Below, in pieces: positions 20,397 to 28,584 of a DNA stretch of 42,502 bases. The DNA is from Pseudomonadota bacterium. Lineage in GTDB: Bacteria; Pseudomonadota; Gammaproteobacteria; Xanthomonadales; Xanthomonadaceae. How positions within the stretch are numbered: position 1 is the stretch's first letter; each line of letters starts with the position of its first letter. The stretch is from assembly GCA_023461075.1 (NCBI GenBank), contig JAEWNY010000090.1, positions 1-42,502 on the forward strand, given 5' to 3'. The notes below the pieces were generated by a model. The model did no database searches, was not told where the DNA came from, and was given only the letters and a program-made list of their open reading frames with translations. A program made the translations under genes and the position numbers.

Positions 20397-22795
20397 TCTT
20401 CGGGCGTCCTCGCTAGGCGCAGGGCATTGAGCGTGACCAGCAGCGATGAGGCCGCCATGCCCAGCGCCGCTATCCACGGGGTTACATGACCGGTCGCCGC
20501 CAATGGCAACGCCAACAGATTGTAGGCGCTCGCCCATGCCAGGTTCTGCCGGATCACCGCCCGCGTGCGTCGCGCGATGGCGATTGCCTGCGGGATGCGC
20601 TCCAGTCGCGGCGAAGTCACCACCCAGTCGGCCGCGCGCTGCGCGAGGGCCGCGCCCTCGCTCATCGCCAGCGACACGTCCGCGCCAGCCAGCACCGGCG
20701 CATCGTTGATGCCATCGCCGACCATCGCCACCCGGTGTCCTTGCGCCTGCAATACACGCACGCGTCGCAGCTTGTCTTCGGGGGTCTGCCGCGCGGCCCG
20801 CCGATCGATGCCGAGCGTGTCGGCGAGCGCGCCGACCGCAGTTTCACCGTCACCGCTGGCCAATTCGATGTCGATGCCCAGCGCCTTCAGCGATTGCACC
20901 GCCGACACGGCATCCTGACGCATCGACTCCTCCAGCTCGAAGCGCGCGAAGGTCCGCTCGCCGTCGCCGAGCCACAACGCTTGGCCATGGTCGTCCGCAT
21001 CGCGCGCCGCGAACCCGGCATGTCCCAGCTTCCAGCGCCGGCCATCGACCACGCCCTCGATGCCCTGCCCGGGCAGTTGTCGCACGTCTTCGGCAATGAA
21101 TGCCTGATCGCCCGGAATCCGCGCGATGGCGCGAGCCAGCGGATGCCGGCTGTCGCGTTCCAGCGCCTGTGCAATCGCGATCATTCGGGCACGCGATTGC
21201 CCATCCATCACCTCGACACCGGCGATGCGCGGTTGGCCATCGGTGAGCGTGCCGGTCTTGTCGAAGACCAGCGTGTCCACCTCGGCCAGGCGGTCGAGTG
21301 CCTCCTCGCGCACGCCAAGCACGCCGAGTTTCGACATCGCGCCATGCGCGGCAGCCAAGGCGGACGGAATCGCCAGCGAAAGCGCGCACGGGCAACTCAC
21401 CACCAGCACCGCCAGCGTGACCTCGAACGCACGCGCCGGATCGTGCCAGCGCCAGAACAGGTAGACGAGGACCGCCGAGGCCAGGAGCATCGCCACGAAA
21501 CGGTGCGCGATGCGGTCGGCGACGCGCGCCAGACGCGGGCGCTCGGCCTGCGCGTCCTCGACCAACCGCGCCAGTTCGGAGAGCCGCGTGTCCGCGCCAA
21601 GGCTGCCGACCTCGACTCGCGCCGGCGCGTCCGCGCACAGGCTGCCGGCGTAGACCGCGTCACCTGCACGCTTGCGCACGGGCGTCGATTCCCCGGTCAG
21701 CAGCGCTTCGTCGAAGGCGGCCTCGGACAGGGCGATGCCATCGGCCGGCACCGGCTCGCCCGGCGCGATCCGCACGATGTCGCCGATCGCCAACTGCGCC
21801 ACCGGCACCTGTTCACGCGCTTCCTCGCCCCCGCCAGCCATTTCGCGCGTCGCCAGCAGCGGCCGCGCACGCGCCAGCGCATCGACCTGCGCGCTCGCCG
21901 CCTTGCGCGCGCCCTGCTCGATCATCCGCGCGGCCAGCAGCAGGAAGACGAACATCACCGCCGCATCGAACCAGACATGCACGCCGTGGCGCACGGTCTC
22001 GACCACGCTCGCGCCCCAGGCCAGCAGGGTGGACGTGGCGATCAGCGTGTCCATGCCGAGGCGGCGATGGCGCATTTCGCGCCACATGCCTTCGATGAAC
22101 GGCCACCCCGAATAGAACACCACCGGCGCCGACACCATCACCGTGATCCAGCGGAAGAAGTCGCGGGTGGCGGCGGACATTTCACCGGCGGTATCGAGGT
22201 AAAGCGCCTCGGCGAACATCATCGCCTGCATCGCGCCGAGCCCGGCGATGCCCATGCGCAGGATCCAACGGTTGCGCTCGCGCCGCCGCGCTTCTTCGCG
22301 TGCCAGGCCCGTGGCGAGGTAGGCGCGGTAACCCAGCTTCGCCATGCGTTCCAACGGTCGCGACAGTGGCGTGGCCTGCGGCCGCCAGCGGATGCGAACG
22401 CGCCCGGTCACCGCGTTGGCGATCACATCCTCGACGCCCGCCTCGCGACGAAGCGCCTTGTCGATCAACCACGCACACGCCGCGCAACGCATGCCGTCGG
22501 TGAGCACGGTGATCTCGCGACTGCCATCGGCCAGCGTGCGCACATGGCCGGCGACGATGTCGTCGCGGTCCCAGACCGCGTAATCGATCGGTTCGGTACC
22601 GACCCGGTCGGCCGCTTCGCTGCGCAGGCGATAGTAGTCGTCCAGATCGGCATCGCGGATCCATTGCGTGGCGGCGCGGCAGCCTTCGCAGCAGAACGCA
22701 CGCATCGCGCCTTCGAGCTCGGCTCGCACCGGCGAGGACGGCAGCGCCTCGCCGCAATGGAAGCAGCCGGAATCGTGCGGCATGGCTTCAGCCAT
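20393..22795 (-). CDS. ccoI: CcoI, Cu+-exporting P1B-type ATPase for cbb3 oxidase assembly
   Basis: 800 residues. The N-terminus has an extra Zn/Cu-binding module (CFHCGEAL ... FCCEGCRAAT), then a heavy-metal-associated domain with GMRCAACAW. The transport CPC motif is at 468-470 (SCPCALSLAIP), phosphorylated D512 in DKTGT, TGES actuator (LLTGEST), the HP motif DSRHPLA and VGDGINDAP. Eight helices are expected. The double N-terminal metal module is typical of FixI/CcoI, which sends copper to the periplasm for the CcoN CuB site. The ATG may be 22795 or 22783. It follows ccoH by 9 bases. Confidence 0.95.
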   Translation of the reverse strand: MAEAMPHDSGCFHCGEALPSSPVRAELEGAMRAFCCEGCRAATQWIRDADLDDYYRLRSEAADRVGTEPIDYAVWDRDDIVAGHVRTLADGSREITVLTDGMRCAACAWLIDKALRREAGVEDVIANAVTGRVRIRWRPQATPLSRPLERMAKLGYRAYLATGLAREEARRRERNRWILRMGIAGLGAMQAMMFAEALYLDTAGEMSAATRDFFRWITVMVSAPVVFYSGWPFIEGMWREMRHRRLGMDTLIATSTLLAWGASVVETVRHGVHVWFDAAVMFVFLLLAARMIEQGARKAASAQVDALARARPLLATREMAGGGEEAREQVPVAQLAIGDIVRIAPGEPVPADGIALSEAAFDEALLTGESTPVRKRAGDAVYAGSLCADAPARVEVGSLGADTRLSELARLVEDAQAERPRLARVADRIAHRFVAMLLASAVLVYLFWRWHDPARAFEVTLAVLVVSCPCALSLAIPSALAAAHGAMSKLGVLGVREEALDRLAEVDTLVFDKTGTLTDGQPRIAGVEVMDGQSRARMIAIAQALERDSRHPLARAIARIPGDQAFIAEDVRQLPGQGIEGVVDGRRWKLGHAGFAARDADDHGQALWLGDGERTFARFELEESMRQDAVSAVQSLKALGIDIELASGDGETAVGALADTLGIDRRAARQTPEDKLRRVRVLQAQGHRVAMVGDGINDAPVLAGADVSLAMSEGAALAQRAADWVVTSPRLERIPQAIAIARRTRAVIRQNLAWASAYNLLALPLAATGHVTPWIAALGMAASSLLVTLNALRLARTPEE

Positions 22796-22804
22796 CGCGC
22801 GATG

Positions 22805-23314
22805 TCAGTCCGCGGCAAGTGCCGGCGACAACACCACCGCGCTCTGCTCCTTGGGCATGCGCGCGCGCAGGCGCCAGCTTTCGTTGCCCGGGGTCAGGCT
22901 GAACTTCCAGGCATGGCCGCGCGAGGACTCGAACAGCTCGCGCGAGAGCCAGCCTTGGTCGCTCGGTTGCAGGGAGAGCGTGCGGTCCTGCGCGCTGTCG
23001 GTGGGGTGCTCGGCAAGCAGGCGCAACGATTGCCCGCGCGGGAAATTGCCGGCCACGGGCAACACCTCGATGCGCCCGTCGCGCTCGCGCAACAATGCGC
23101 GCAAGCCCAGCGCCTGCGCGCGCGAATCGGCATCAAGATCGGTCTGCTGGATCTGCGCGGTGCGCTGCACGGCATCGGCGACATCGCCGCCATCGCGGTG
23201 GCGGATGGCGATGACCAGCGTCGCGATGCCGGCGATGACCACCAGCGCCGGCAGGCCGAACACCAGCCAGACCATCGGTTCGCGATGGGCCTTGCGCGGT
23301 TGCTCGCCCATCAC
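22805..23314 (-). CDS. ccoH: FixH/CcoH family protein
   Basis: 169 residues. One N-terminal helix (VWLVFGLPALVVIAGIATLVIAI) anchors a periplasmic domain with LSLQPSDQGWLSRELFESSRGHAWKFSLTPGNESWRLRARM, the FixH-type region. FixH/CcoH helps assemble cbb3 oxidase, probably with CcoI. The start overlaps the ccoG stop by 4 bases. Confidence 0.85.
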   Translation of the reverse strand: MMGEQPRKAHREPMVWLVFGLPALVVIAGIATLVIAIRHRDGGDVADAVQRTAQIQQTDLDADSRAQALGLRALLRERDGRIEVLPVAGNFPRGQSLRLLAEHPTDSAQDRTLSLQPSDQGWLSRELFESSRGHAWKFSLTPGNESWRLRARMPKEQSAVVLSPALAAD

Positions 23315-24870
23315 ATCGGCCCGAAGAAGGTGCTGTCCACCTGCTCACTGGCCGCGCCATCGCTCGACTTGACGGTGAACCTGACCGGGTTGGAGCCGGC
23401 CACGCCCGCGGGCGCACGCAGCGCCAGCGGCAAGGTGAGTACCTCTTCGGGTTCGGCATCGACCGTCATTGCACCGCCGACCATGCCGATGCCCTTTCCT
23501 GCCTCGACATCGATCACGAAGGTGCGCGCGATGTTGTCCTTGTTGACCACGCGCAGGGTGTAGCCGTTCTCGATCTCGCCCTGCTCGGCCACGCGATACA
23601 GCGCGTTGCGGTCGCGCATCGCCTCCACGATCAGCGGCGTGCGATGGGTCACACCCCACGCCCACGCCGCGAAGATGCCGCCCAGCACCAGGCCATAGAG
23701 CAGGATGCGCGGCCGGAGGACATGAGTGGTCTTGCTGTCGATCGCGTTCTGCGTCGAATATCGGATGAGTCCGCGCGGATAGCCCATCTTGTCCATCACC
23801 TCGTCGCAGGCATCGATGCAGGCACCGCAGGCAATGCATTCGTACTGCAGGCCGTTGCGGATGTCGATGCCGACCGGACAGACCTGCACGCAGATGGTGC
23901 AGTCGATGCAATCGCCGAGTTCCTCCGCCGGGAACTTCGGCAACGGCTCGCGCACCGGCGCGAACTCCGCCATGCCGGTATAGCCACGCGCCTGCGCCGC
24001 GGAATCGGCAGCCACCGCGTGGCCGGATGCGCGGAACACGTAATCGTAGGCCAGCGCCTTGTCCAACAGCCCGCGGCCTCGCTCCATCACGCCGCCCAAG
24101 CCGCGCTTTCGCGGGCCGCGCGGTTCGCCGCGCATCGGGTCGTAGGCGATGATCAGGGTATTGCGGTCGAACATCGCGCTCTGGAAGCGCGCATACGGGC
24201 ACATGTACTTGCACACCTGTTCGCGCATGAAACCGGCGAAGCCCCAGGTGGCGAGCGCGTAGAAGAACACCCAGAAGGTTTCCCAACCGCCCCATTGCCA
24301 GCCCGGTGCAATCAGCGGCGCGCGCGCGAACAGCTCGCGAATCGGGGTGAAGAAGCCGACGAAGGTGAAGCCGGTCCACAGCGCGAACAACGCCCAAGCC
24401 AGATGCTTGCCGCCCTTGCGCAGGATCTTCTCGCGGTTCCACGGCATCTTGTCCAGCTTCATGCGACGGCCACGGTCGCCTTCGATCGCGTTCTCGATCC
24501 ACATGAAGATCTCGGTCCAGACCGTCTGCGGGCAGGCATAACCGCACCAGATCCGGCCGGCGATCGCGGTGACGAAGAACAACAGCAGCCCGGCCATGAT
24601 CAACAGCATGGCCAGGAAGATGAAGTCCTGCGGCCAGAAGGTCAGCCCGAAGACGTAGAACTTGCGCGCAGGCAGGTCGAACAGCACCGATTGCCGTCCG
24701 TCCCAGTTGATCCACGGGAACACGTAGTACATGCCGAGCAAAACCCACACCGCGATCTTGCGCAGGCGATCGAAGCGGCCGCTGACCTCGCGCGCGTAGA
24801 TCTTGCGCTCGCTGACGTAATACGAGTTGCCGGCGTCATCGACGACATCCAGCGGGATTTTCTTGCTCAT
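23311..24870 (-). CDS. ccoG: CcoG (FixG/RdxA), membrane ferredoxin-like Cu2+ reductase
   Basis: 519 residues. Five or so helices in the first half (KIAVWVLLGMYYVFPWINW, IFLAMLLIMAGLLLFFVTAIAG, with IWCGYACPQTVWTE) are followed by two [4Fe-4S] motifs: CIDCTICVQVCP (C321, C324, C327, C331) and CIACGACIDACD. A C-terminal Ig-like domain follows the last helix. CcoG reduces Cu2+ to Cu+ before CcoA/CcoI transport in studied bacteria. It is located between the 98-residue gene and ccoH with tight spacing. Confidence 0.95.
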   Translation of the reverse strand: MSKKIPLDVVDDAGNSYYVSERKIYAREVSGRFDRLRKIAVWVLLGMYYVFPWINWDGRQSVLFDLPARKFYVFGLTFWPQDFIFLAMLLIMAGLLLFFVTAIAGRIWCGYACPQTVWTEIFMWIENAIEGDRGRRMKLDKMPWNREKILRKGGKHLAWALFALWTGFTFVGFFTPIRELFARAPLIAPGWQWGGWETFWVFFYALATWGFAGFMREQVCKYMCPYARFQSAMFDRNTLIIAYDPMRGEPRGPRKRGLGGVMERGRGLLDKALAYDYVFRASGHAVAADSAAQARGYTGMAEFAPVREPLPKFPAEELGDCIDCTICVQVCPVGIDIRNGLQYECIACGACIDACDEVMDKMGYPRGLIRYSTQNAIDSKTTHVLRPRILLYGLVLGGIFAAWAWGVTHRTPLIVEAMRDRNALYRVAEQGEIENGYTLRVVNKDNIARTFVIDVEAGKGIGMVGGAMTVDAEPEEVLTLPLALRAPAGVAGSNPVRFTVKSSDGAASEQVDSTFFGPM

Positions 24871-24877
24871 CGCGGCA

Positions 24878-25174
24878 TCACTCCGGCGGGAGCGCGCGGT
24901 TGAAGCGGCTGGCCGGGCGCAACAGGATCCAGGTGAAATAGCTGGAGGACGCGGTCGCCAACCAGAACATGAAGAAGCCGACGCTGTAGCCCATCGGACG
25001 GGTCATCGGCAGCGAGGGGAAGGTCTGGTCACGCAGCGCGATGGGGTCGACAAAAGCGAAAAACACCATCGTCGCCACGCAGGCGGCGAAGAAGCTCGGC
25101 CACAGGATCGCCCCGATCCGCTGGGCGAGCGGACGGGGCGGATGATCCAGCTGCGGCTCGGTGAAATCCGGCAT
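24878..25174 (-). CDS. Small two-helix membrane protein inside the cbb3 operon, function unknown
   Basis: 98 residues with hydrophobic helices at about 24-43 (ILWPSFFAACVATMVFFAFV) and 63-86 (MGYSVGFFMFWLATASSSYFTWILL), the second followed by RPASRFN. I do not recognise a named family. Its ATG overlaps the ccoP stop by one base (TGATG), and it lies 7 bases before ccoG, so it must be cotranslated with oxidase genes. It may be an assembly or stability factor; this is inference from place only. Confidence 0.75.
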   Translation of the reverse strand: MPDFTEPQLDHPPRPLAQRIGAILWPSFFAACVATMVFFAFVDPIALRDQTFPSLPMTRPMGYSVGFFMFWLATASSSYFTWILLRPASRFNRALPPE

Positions 25175-26136
25175 CAGTTGGCGTTGGCTGCGGGTGCCGC
25201 CGCGTTCTGGCCGCGGCTCAAGGACCAGACATAGGCGCCAACCAGGCGCGTACGGGTATCGCCGAGCAGGGCCTCGTGCGCCGGCATCACGCCATGGCGT
25301 CCCTCGTTGATCGTGTGGCGCAGCGACTCGGTGCTGTTGCCATAGAGCCAGTAATCGTCGGTGAGGTCGGGTGCACCGAGCTGCGGATTGCCCTTGCCGT
25401 CGGCGCCGTGGCAGCTGACGCAGACACCGTCGTAAAGCTTCTTGCCCTGACTGGCCATGAAGTCGTTCTGCAGGTTGGCGTTCTTCTGAGAGAGCGTGCG
25501 CACATAGGCGATCACGTATTCGACCGCCTGGTCGCCGCCGGTGCCGCGCAGGACCTCGCCCCACGGCGCCATCACGCCCTGGCGGCCTTGCTGGATGCTG
25601 GCCAGCACTTCACCGGGCGTGCCGCCCCAGTGCCAGATCGTATCGGTGAGGTTGGGGTAGCCGATCGCACCCTTGCCGCCCGAGCCGTGACAGGTGGCGC
25701 AGGTGTTGTTGAAGATGCCACGGCCGATCGCCACCGCCTTCGGGTCCGCGGCCAGCTGGTCGATCGGCTTGCCGGCGAACGGCGCGAAGGTCGCCTCGAG
25801 CTTCTTGTTCTCGGCCGCCTGCTCCTTCTCCATCTCCCCCACCGAGGTCCACCTGGAGGTGCCGGCAAAGGCACCGAAGCCGGGGTAATAGACCAGGTAT
25901 CCGACCGAAAAGATGATGGTCAGCCAGAACAGGTTGATCCACCACTTCGGCATCGGCTTGTTGTATTCGGTCAGGTCGCCGTCCCAGACGTGGCTGGTTT
26001 CTTCGGGCGCCGGGTCGCCCGGGCGGCGCTTGGAATTCGACAACAGCAGCCAGATGCAGCCGACCACGTTGATGACGACCAGCGCGATGATCCAGATCGA
26101 CCATCCGCTGCCGAGGGAAGAGGTCCAGTCGCTCAC
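25174..26136 (-). CDS. ccoP: cbb3 oxidase diheme subunit CcoP
   Basis: 320 residues. Two N-terminal helices are followed by two class-I cytochrome c domains with CATCH (C146-H150) and CVSCH (C239-H243). Distal methionines are seen in GVMAPW and GVMPAH. CcoP passes electrons to CcoO. The two-helix N-terminus (helices at 12-34 and 66-85, with PMPKWWINLFWLTIIFSVGYLVYYPG) is the usual long form in this family. Its ATG overlaps ccoQ by 4 bases. Confidence 0.97.
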   Translation of the reverse strand: MSDWTSSLGSGWSIWIIALVVINVVGCIWLLLSNSKRRPGDPAPEETSHVWDGDLTEYNKPMPKWWINLFWLTIIFSVGYLVYYPGFGAFAGTSRWTSVGEMEKEQAAENKKLEATFAPFAGKPIDQLAADPKAVAIGRGIFNNTCATCHGSGGKGAIGYPNLTDTIWHWGGTPGEVLASIQQGRQGVMAPWGEVLRGTGGDQAVEYVIAYVRTLSQKNANLQNDFMASQGKKLYDGVCVSCHGADGKGNPQLGAPDLTDDYWLYGNSTESLRHTINEGRHGVMPAHEALLGDTRTRLVGAYVWSLSRGQNAAAPAANAN

Positions 26137-26309
26137 GGCGATTGCTCCTTGTTGCGGTTGCCGGCTTCGTGGGCGGCAACGGGTTCTTGGTCATCCAGCG
26201 GCAGCCGGGCGGCGGCATCGAAGTCGCGCTTGCGGCGCGGGCTCCAGGCCCAGATCCAGCCGATCAGAAACAGCACCAGCAGGACGGCGGTGATGATGCC
26301 GGAGAGCAT
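26133..26309 (-). CDS. ccoQ: cbb3 oxidase small subunit CcoQ
   Basis: 58 residues: MLSGIITAVLLVLFLIGWIWAWSPRRKRDFDAAARLPLDD. A single helix ending in WAWS.RRK..FD.AA.LP is the CcoQ signature. CcoQ stabilises the oxidase complex. It starts 2 bases after the ccoO stop and overlaps ccoP by 4 bases. Confidence 0.9.
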   Translation of the reverse strand: MLSGIITAVLLVLFLIGWIWAWSPRRKRDFDAAARLPLDDQEPVAAHEAGNRNKEQSP

Positions 26310-26311
26310 TC

Positions 26312-26947
26312 TCAGCCTCCCTTCGGCGCGCCGCGCCCCAGGCCCTGCAGGTAGGCGACCACGGCATCGAGTTCGGTCCTGCCGGCCACCGCTGCCGGGG
26401 CTTCGGCGATCTCCTTGTCGCTGTACTTCTCGTGGGCGACCACGTTCAGTGCGCGCATGTTGGACTGCAGCTGGGCGGCATTGATCGTGCCCGTCTGCAA
26501 CCACGGGAAGGACGGCATGTTGGATTCCGGCACCACGTCGCGCGGGTTGATCAAGTGCGCGCGATGCCAGTCATCGGAGTAACGGCCGCCCACGCGCGCC
26601 AAGTCCGGCCCGGTACGCTTGGAACCCCACTGGAACGGACGGTCATAGACCGATTCACCCGCCAGCGAATAGTGGCCGTATCGTTCGGTCTCGAAGCGCA
26701 GCGTACGCACCATCTGCGAGTGGCAGTTGTAGCAACCTTCGCGGATGTAGACGTCGCGGCCGGCCAACTCCAGCGCCGGATAGGGCTTGACGCCCGGCAG
26801 GGGTTGCACCGCCTCGGCCTGGAACATCAGCGGCACGATCTGCGCCAGTCCGCCGAAGGACACCGCCACGGTGATCAGGATCGCCATCAGGGTGACGTTC
26901 TTCTCGATCGTCTCGTGGCTGAAGCCCGTGTTCTTGTTCTCGCTCAT
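26312..26947 (-). CDS. ccoO: cbb3 oxidase monoheme subunit CcoO
   Basis: 211 residues. One N-terminal helix (about 18-36: NVTLMAILITVAVSFGGLAQIV) then a cytochrome c domain with CYNCH (C72-H76) in REGCYNCHSQMVRTLRFETERYGHYS. GSKRTGPDLARVGGRYSDDWH and the distal methionine in SNMPSFPWL are conserved in CcoO. ATG 26947 was chosen with GGAG 9 bases upstream; ATG 26962 (MEYDP) would add five residues. 22 bases separate it from ccoN. Confidence 0.97.
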   Translation of the reverse strand: MSENKNTGFSHETIEKNVTLMAILITVAVSFGGLAQIVPLMFQAEAVQPLPGVKPYPALELAGRDVYIREGCYNCHSQMVRTLRFETERYGHYSLAGESVYDRPFQWGSKRTGPDLARVGGRYSDDWHRAHLINPRDVVPESNMPSFPWLQTGTINAAQLQSNMRALNVVAHEKYSDKEIAEAPAAVAGRTELDAVVAYLQGLGRGAPKGG

Positions 26948-26969
26948 GGGATCGTACTCCATCGTCCAG

Positions 26970-28415
26970 TCAGGCGCGGGCTTCGGATGCGTGCGGCGGC
27001 AGCACCGGTTGCGGGTCATTGACCGCTTGCGCGGCGCGCAGTGTTTTCACCACGTTCCAGACCATCACGCCCATGCCGGCCAGCACCAGCAGGCCGCCGA
27101 GCAGGCGCCCGAAGTAGTACGGGTAGGTCGCGTTCAGCGCTTCGACGAAGCTGTAGGTCAGGGTGCCGTCGGCATTGGTGGCGCGCCACATCAGGCCCTG
27201 CATCACGCCGGCGATCCACATCGAGGCGATGTAGAACACCACGCCCACGGTGTGCAGCCAGAAGTGCAGGTCGATCGCCTTCACCGAGAACATCTGCTGC
27301 TGGCGGGTCAGCCACGGGATCAGCGCGTAGATCGAGCCGAGCGAGATCATCGCCACCCAGCCGAGCGCGCCGGCGTGCACGTGACCGACCGTCCAGTCGG
27401 TGTAGTGCGAGAGCGAGTTGACCGTCTTGATCGACATCATCGGCCCCTCGAAGGTCGACATCATGTAGAAGCTGATGGCGACGATCAGGAACTTCAGCAC
27501 CGGGTCGGTGCGCAGCTTGTGCCAGGCGCCGGACAGTGTCATCACGCCGTTGATCGCGCCACCCCAGGACGGCGCCAGCAGGATCAGCGAGAACACCATG
27601 CCGAGCGACTGCGCCCAATCCGGCAGCGAGGTGTACAGCAGGTGGTGCGGGCCGGCCCACATGTAGATCGAGATCAGCGCCCAGAAGTGCACGATCGACA
27701 GGCGATAGGAATAGATCGGGCGGCCAGCAACCTTGGGCACGAAGTAGTACATCATCCCGAGGAAGCCTGCGGTCAGGAAGAAGCCGACCGCGTTGTGGCC
27801 GTACCACCATTGCACCATCGCATCCACGGCGCCGGCATAGACCGGGTAGGAGTGCAGCAGGCCGGACGGGATCGCCAGCGAGTTGACGATGTGCAACAAG
27901 GCGATGGCGAGGATGAAGCCGCCGTAGAACCAGTTGGCGACGTAGATGTGCTTGACCTTGCGAATGGCAATGGTGCCGAAGAACAACACCGCATAGGCCA
28001 CCCAGACCACGGCGATGGCGACGTCGATCGGCCAGATCAGCTCGGCGTATTCCTTGCCCTGGGTCAGGCCCAGCGGCAGGGTGACGGCGGCAGCGACGAT
28101 GATCAGCTGCCAGCCCCAGAACACGAACGCCGCCAGCTTGTCGGAGATCAGCCGCACATGGCTGGTGCGCTGTACGCACCACAGGCTCGTCGCGAACAGG
28201 GCGGAGCCCCCGAAGGCGAAGATCACCGCATTGGTATGCAGCGGACGCAGACGCCCGTACTGCAGCCACGGGATGCCGTCGGTGAGCGTGGGCCAGTACA
28301 GCTGCGCGGCGATGATGACGCCGACCAGCATCCCGACCACGCCCCACACCACGGTGGCGATGGAGAATTGCATCACCACCTTGTCGTTGTAGAAGCCCTT
28401 CGCGTTGTTGTCCAT
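26970..28415 (-). CDS. ccoN: cbb3 oxidase catalytic subunit CcoN
   Basis: 481 residues with about 12 helices. It carries the C-type heme-copper oxidase features: the heme ligand helix with RLRPLHTNAVIFAFGG, the CuB region VQWWYGHNAVGFFLTAGFLGMMYYFVPK (His and the cross-linked Tyr), HFWALISIYMWAGPHHLLY and SHYTDWTVGHVHAGALGW. It reduces O2 at low tension. GAGG precedes the ATG by 8 bases. It is first in an operon of ten genes with nearly every junction overlapping or under 25 bases. An FNR-site promoter lies upstream. Confidence 0.98.
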   Translation of the reverse strand: MDNNAKGFYNDKVVMQFSIATVVWGVVGMLVGVIIAAQLYWPTLTDGIPWLQYGRLRPLHTNAVIFAFGGSALFATSLWCVQRTSHVRLISDKLAAFVFWGWQLIIVAAAVTLPLGLTQGKEYAELIWPIDVAIAVVWVAYAVLFFGTIAIRKVKHIYVANWFYGGFILAIALLHIVNSLAIPSGLLHSYPVYAGAVDAMVQWWYGHNAVGFFLTAGFLGMMYYFVPKVAGRPIYSYRLSIVHFWALISIYMWAGPHHLLYTSLPDWAQSLGMVFSLILLAPSWGGAINGVMTLSGAWHKLRTDPVLKFLIVAISFYMMSTFEGPMMSIKTVNSLSHYTDWTVGHVHAGALGWVAMISLGSIYALIPWLTRQQQMFSVKAIDLHFWLHTVGVVFYIASMWIAGVMQGLMWRATNADGTLTYSFVEALNATYPYYFGRLLGGLLVLAGMGVMVWNVVKTLRAAQAVNDPQPVLPPHASEARA

Positions 28416-28584
28416 TGCAGAGTCCTCGATGACACCGAGCATTGTCGTGAATGCGCAGCAGCGTCCACTTGATCCACGTCAAGTATGGCTGTGCGTGCTT
28501 GGCAGCCGGCAGTTTAACCGGCTCCTACCGCCGTCTCGCGATACATTCTCATTTGGGCGATGACAGCTGCCTTCGAACGTGGGC
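28416..28584. other. Spacer between mnmE and ccoN
   Basis: It holds the FNR promoter (28441-28482) and a weak hairpin (GCCGG/CCGGC, 28505-28522). A 6-bp stem including the mnmE stop (GTGGGC/GCCCAC) has no T run. ATTCTCATTT at 28546-28555 resembles half of a Fur box, but the second half is missing. No gene was seen. Confidence 0.5.
28441..28482 (-). promoter_or_regulatory. FNR-dependent class II promoter of the cbb3 operon
   Basis: On the minus strand TTGACGTGGATCAA (28469-28482) fits the FNR/Anr site TTGAT-N4-ATCAA with one mismatch. The hexamer GACAAT lies at 28441-28446. Placing the start point at 28434 puts the -10 at -12 to -7 and the site centre at -41.5, the standard class II activator geometry. 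The leader to the ccoN ATG is about 20 bases. Confidence 0.75.

Noticed and set aside
20486..23563. 1025-residue plus-strand frame opposite ccoI and ccoH
   Set aside because: It overlaps unmistakable ccoI, ccoH and ccoG on the other strand and has no recognisable domain.
27434..27447. TTGATCGACATCAT, an FNR-site-like sequence
   Set aside because: It lies deep within the ccoN coding region, has no promoter elements, and the codons explain it.
28546..28555. ATTCTCATTT, like half of a Fur box
   Set aside because: Only one half matches; the second half is absent and it lies about 100 bases from the ccoN start point.
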